Assembly: GCF_014204795.1 (NCBI RefSeq)
Contig: NZ_JACHMB010000001.1
Coordinates: 11,994,501 to 12,058,500, forward strand
Length of the DNA stretch: 64,000 nucleotides
Direction: 5' to 3'
Origin: Nonomuraea jabiensis
Lineage (GTDB): Bacteria; Actinomycetota; Actinomycetes; Streptosporangiales; Streptosporangiaceae
The position numbers were made by a program, and so were the translations under genes. Below are positions 61,266-64,000 of the stretch, in pieces. Numbering within the stretch: position 1 is the first letter of the stretch; each line of letters opens with the position of its first letter. Below the pieces are notes generated by a model. That model did not search any database and was not told the DNA's origin. It was given only the letters and a program-made list of their open reading frames with translations.

Positions 61266-64000
61266 GCCTCGACCGCTGGCTGGAGCTGCTCCGGGCGAGA
61301 GGCGTCGACCTCAGCGCCCGCGAACTGCTCGACGCGGCCTGGCTCGCCGCGCACATGACCCCCCGGAAAGAAGCCCGGCAGGCTGCCCCGGAGCCCCGGC
61401 CTCCGGGCGAGCCGCCGGCCAGGCCTGAACCCGGACCCGAACCGCCGCGGCGGCCGCCCGTGGCGGCGCCCGTACCGCCGCCGAAGATCCCGATCGCCGG
61501 CGGCCCGCCGCCCCGGCCGCTTCCCGTACCGGACCGGCACGAGCGCTCCTCGCGGGAGGATCCGGACGCCGCCGAGGCGGTGCCCATCGAGCTGTTCGCC
61601 TATCCGCGCGCGATCGAGCGCCCCAGGGAGTTCGTCCATGCCCTGCGCCCGTTCCGCAGATACGTCGACGCGGGCGAGGAGGTCGACGTGGACGAGGAGC
61701 GGACGGTCGAGCGGATCGCGCACGAGCGGATCTGGTCCCCCGTCCTGCGACCGGCCTCGGGCCGCTGGCTCGACGTGGCCTTCGTCGTGGACGTGAGCGT
61801 TTCGATGCGGGTCTGGCGCCCGCTGGCGAGGGAGCTGCACGACCTGCTCCTCCAGGTCCCCTTCCGCGACGTCCGCCTGTGGTACATGCACGGGGGCGGC
61901 GGGCGCGTCCGGATCAGCGCCTCGGCCACGCCGGGCGCGCAGTCGCACGATCCGGCCGCGCTGATCGACATGACAGGGCGGCGGCTGACGCTCGTGCTGA
62001 CCGACGGCTGCGGGCCGAGGTGGCGTGACGGCACGGCCGGCGCCGCACTACGCAAATGGGCCGACGCCGGGCCGTCGGCGATCCTGCACCCCCTGCCGGA
62101 GGAGCTGTGGGACCGCACGGCCCTGGCCCCCGTTCCGGGGCTGCTGCACTCTCCGGTGCCCGCCCAGGCGAACCGCTCGCTGACATTCCAGGCGCTCTCC
62201 GGCGAGAAGCTGGAGGGCACGCCCGTCCCCGTCATCCGGCCGGAGGGTCCGTGGCTGGCGCCCTGGGCCAGGCTGGTGACCGGCTCGCTGGACCACGGGC
62301 TGATCTGCGCCGTGACCATGGCGGGCGGCACGCCTCCGGCCAAGAGCCCCAGGCCGTCCCGGCAGGACGCCGCCACGCGGGTGGCGGGCTTCCGCCAGGG
62401 CGCCTCCACGCACGCCTACCGCCTGGCCGGCTACCTGTCCTACACCGAGCCGCTCGACCTGGGCCTGATGTGGCTGGTGCAGCGCTCGATGTTCCGCGAG
62501 GCCGATCCGCTGCCGATGGCCGAGGTCCTGCTGAGCGGCCTGCTGCGGCGCCAGGGCGAGACGGAGACGTTCGCCTTCCAGCCCGGTGTGCGATCCGTCC
62601 TGCAGAGCGCGCTGCCCGCGGCGGAGGCGCGGCGGGTGCGGGCGGCGGTGTCCGCGGAGATCGGCCGCCGCACCGCGGGCATCGGGCGCAAGCAGCGCTT
62701 CTGGGCCATGGTGGCGCCCGGTTCCGGCGGCGAGCCGTGGACGCTGCGGGAGGCTTTCGCCGATCTGGAGAGCGCCGGGCTGCTGCCGCCGGGGATCGGC
62801 CCGGCTCAGCCGGGCCTTTCCGGCGCCGACGTCCCGGCGTTGCGCCGGCTCTGGGGCACGGCGCTGCGCGAGCGCCGGCCCGGAGATCCCCACCGGTACG
62901 GCACCGCGGTCTCCCTCGCCGTCGCCCTGCTGGCCCGCGCCCGCCAGCACGATGACCGCAAAGCGCTCGACGACTGCGTGGCCCTGCTGTCGCGCGCACG
63001 GGGCGAAGCCGAACTGGCCGGCCGGGACCGGCTCGACGTGATCGACGGCCACCTCGGCTGGGCGATGCTGACGCGCTTCCGGTGGGACCGCGACCCGCTG
63101 ACGCTCAGCGAGGCCAAGGTGACCTTCCTCGGCGCCACCGAGGGGCAGGGGGCTCGCCCGCGAGACGTGTGCGGCCTGGCCCTGGCCGCCATCGAGAGCG
63201 CCCGGTGGACCGGCGGGGCCGCCGATCGCGAGCTGCTGCTGCGCTGCGAGACCGCCTTGCGGCCCCCTTCCCCGCGCGACCCGGCCCACCCCCTCATGGC
63301 GGGCACCCTGGCCAGGATCCTGCTCGCCGTGGACGGGAGCAGGCCCGAACGCGCGCTCGGCCTGCTCCGCCGGGCCGTCTCGCTCGCCCAGGACGACGAC
63401 CCCGACGTGCTGGCCTGCCGGGCGGATCTGGGCGCTCACCTGCTGGCCGAGTTCCGCCGCGGCGGGCGCGTCGAGGCGCTGGCCGAGGCGGCCGAGCAGC
63501 TACGGCTGGCGCAGCGCTCCTGCGCCGCCGGCGAGCCGCTGCTCGCCTGGATCTGCGCAGGGCTGGGACGGGTCCATCTGGAGGAGTTCCGGCTGAAACG
63601 CACCTCCTCCTCCCTGGAGCAGGGGGAGGAGGCGCTGCGGCGGGCACTCGACCGGCTGGGCCGCCTGCCGCTGCCCCGCGATCACCGCCTGACCTGCGAC
63701 GTCCTGAACGACCTGGGCGAGGTGCGGCTCGAACGGTTCGCGATCGAACGCCGGCCGGGCGTCGCCGACGACGCCCGCGTACTCCTGCTCAGGGCCCGTG
63801 ACCGCGACGGCAGCCGGTCGGCGAGCATCGACGAGAGCCTGTCCCGGCTGCTCATCGCCCGGTACGAGAGCTTCCACGACGTTCACGACCTCTGGGGGGC
63901 GGCCGACCACCTCCAGCGGCTGGCCGAGTCCGACGCCGAGACGCCGGTGCGCCTGCGGGCGGCCCGGACGTGGGCGGGCTGCGAGGTGTCGGCCGGACGC
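61262..64000 (+). CDS. vWA protein with SAV_2336-type N-terminus and helical repeats, incomplete at the window end
   Basis: 913 codons without a stop to the edge of the window. Residues 1-35 are a short helical SAV_2336-like start (SLDRWLELLRARGVDLSARE). A Pro-rich linker runs to about 105. The vWA domain at 170-300 has an intact metal site, Asp177-Val-Ser179-Val-Ser181, and LVLTDG (244-249). After a winged-helix-like middle, residues from about 560 are TPR-like repeats (ALGLLRRAVSLAQ, LAEAAEQLRLAQRS). It is the vWA partner of the MoxR ATPase and overlaps it by ATGA. Relatives often end in a CHAT caspase-like domain, which would lie beyond 64000. Confidence 0.88.
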   Translation, partial: MSLDRWLELLRARGVDLSARELLDAAWLAAHMTPRKEARQAAPEPRPPGEPPARPEPGPEPPRRPPVAAPVPPPKIPIAGGPPPRPLPVPDRHERSSREDPDAAEAVPIELFAYPRAIERPREFVHALRPFRRYVDAGEEVDVDEERTVERIAHERIWSPVLRPASGRWLDVAFVVDVSVSMRVWRPLARELHDLLLQVPFRDVRLWYMHGGGGRVRISASATPGAQSHDPAALIDMTGRRLTLVLTDGCGPRWRDGTAGAALRKWADAGPSAILHPLPEELWDRTALAPVPGLLHSPVPAQANRSLTFQALSGEKLEGTPVPVIRPEGPWLAPWARLVTGSLDHGLICAVTMAGGTPPAKSPRPSRQDAATRVAGFRQGASTHAYRLAGYLSYTEPLDLGLMWLVQRSMFREADPLPMAEVLLSGLLRRQGETETFAFQPGVRSVLQSALPAAEARRVRAAVSAEIGRRTAGIGRKQRFWAMVAPGSGGEPWTLREAFADLESAGLLPPGIGPAQPGLSGADVPALRRLWGTALRERRPGDPHRYGTAVSLAVALLARARQHDDRKALDDCVALLSRARGEAELAGRDRLDVIDGHLGWAMLTRFRWDRDPLTLSEAKVTFLGATEGQGARPRDVCGLALAAIESARWTGGAADRELLLRCETALRPPSPRDPAHPLMAGTLARILLAVDGSRPERALGLLRRAVSLAQDDDPDVLACRADLGAHLLAEFRRGGRVEALAEAAEQLRLAQRSCAAGEPLLAWICAGLGRVHLEEFRLKRTSSSLEQGEEALRRALDRLGRLPLPRDHRLTCDVLNDLGEVRLERFAIERRPGVADDARVLLLRARDRDGSRSASIDESLSRLLIARYESFHDVHDLWGAADHLQRLAESDAETPVRLRAARTWAGCEVSAGR

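Overview
The window comes from a high-GC actinobacterium. The base composition, GTG/TTG starts, stacked GTGA/ATGA gene overlaps, AfsR/SARP and large LuxR regulators and a CU044_2847-type protein fit Streptosporangiaceae such as Nonomuraea. The assignment is inferred from style and was not tested. No tRNA, rRNA, CRISPR array, IS element or phage gene was recognised.

Layout. 56-8033: a large AfsR-type regulator converges on a four-gene minus-strand operon (CaiB CoA-transferase, FAS1-like hydratase, methylsuccinyl-CoA-dehydrogenase-like acyl-CoA dehydrogenase, GNAT acetyltransferase). The two are separated by a perfect hairpin that contains both stop codons. 8109-15209: an esterase, then a 2076-residue secreted RHS/YD-repeat protein with a histone-H1-like Ala/Arg/Lys tail in place of a recognisable toxin. 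15473-21435: a sugar ABC importer (binding lipoprotein, permease, double ATPase) behind a LuxR-type ATPase regulator. 21623-31443: metabolic and secreted singletons (HAD phosphatase, aldo/keto reductase, P450, a cysteine-pair repeat protein, a kinase-fold protein, Nudix, SMP-30, a subtilase). 31444-34071: NAD+-dependent DNA ligase preceded by an inverted, decayed and repeat-expanded copy of part of the same gene. 34374-39749: a secreted HNH nuclease, then an ABC exporter plus two-component system behind a perfect 28-bp palindrome. 40133-49544: a methyltransferase, an orphan sensor kinase, two MFS exporters and three regulator-target pairs (HxlR/oxidoreductase, HxlR/MFS, TetR/flavin monooxygenase). 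The three divergent spacers each hold matching inverted repeats.

49769 to the end of the window is the most interesting region. Ten genes on one strand, nearly all translationally coupled, encode a zinc-ribbon vWA-like protein, a P-loop GTPase, a GTPase-associated protein, an actin/Hsp70-fold ATPase, a small helical protein, a membrane vWA protein with its MIDAS domain outside the cell, a Trypco1-type protein, a trypsin-like protease fused to a VMAP-type region, a MoxR AAA+ ATPase, and a vWA protein with a long helical-repeat region that runs off the window. These families belong to the NTP-dependent vWA/MoxR/VMAP and GTPase/GAP1 conflict systems predicted by comparative genomics. Here both modules appear joined in a single operon, with the trypsin as the likely effector and the membrane vWA as a possible outside sensor.

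A second theme is in-frame tandem-repeat growth. The AfsR-type regulator has three different repeat tracts, the acyl-CoA dehydrogenase one and the RHS tail one, and there is a further intergenic tract upstream of ligA.
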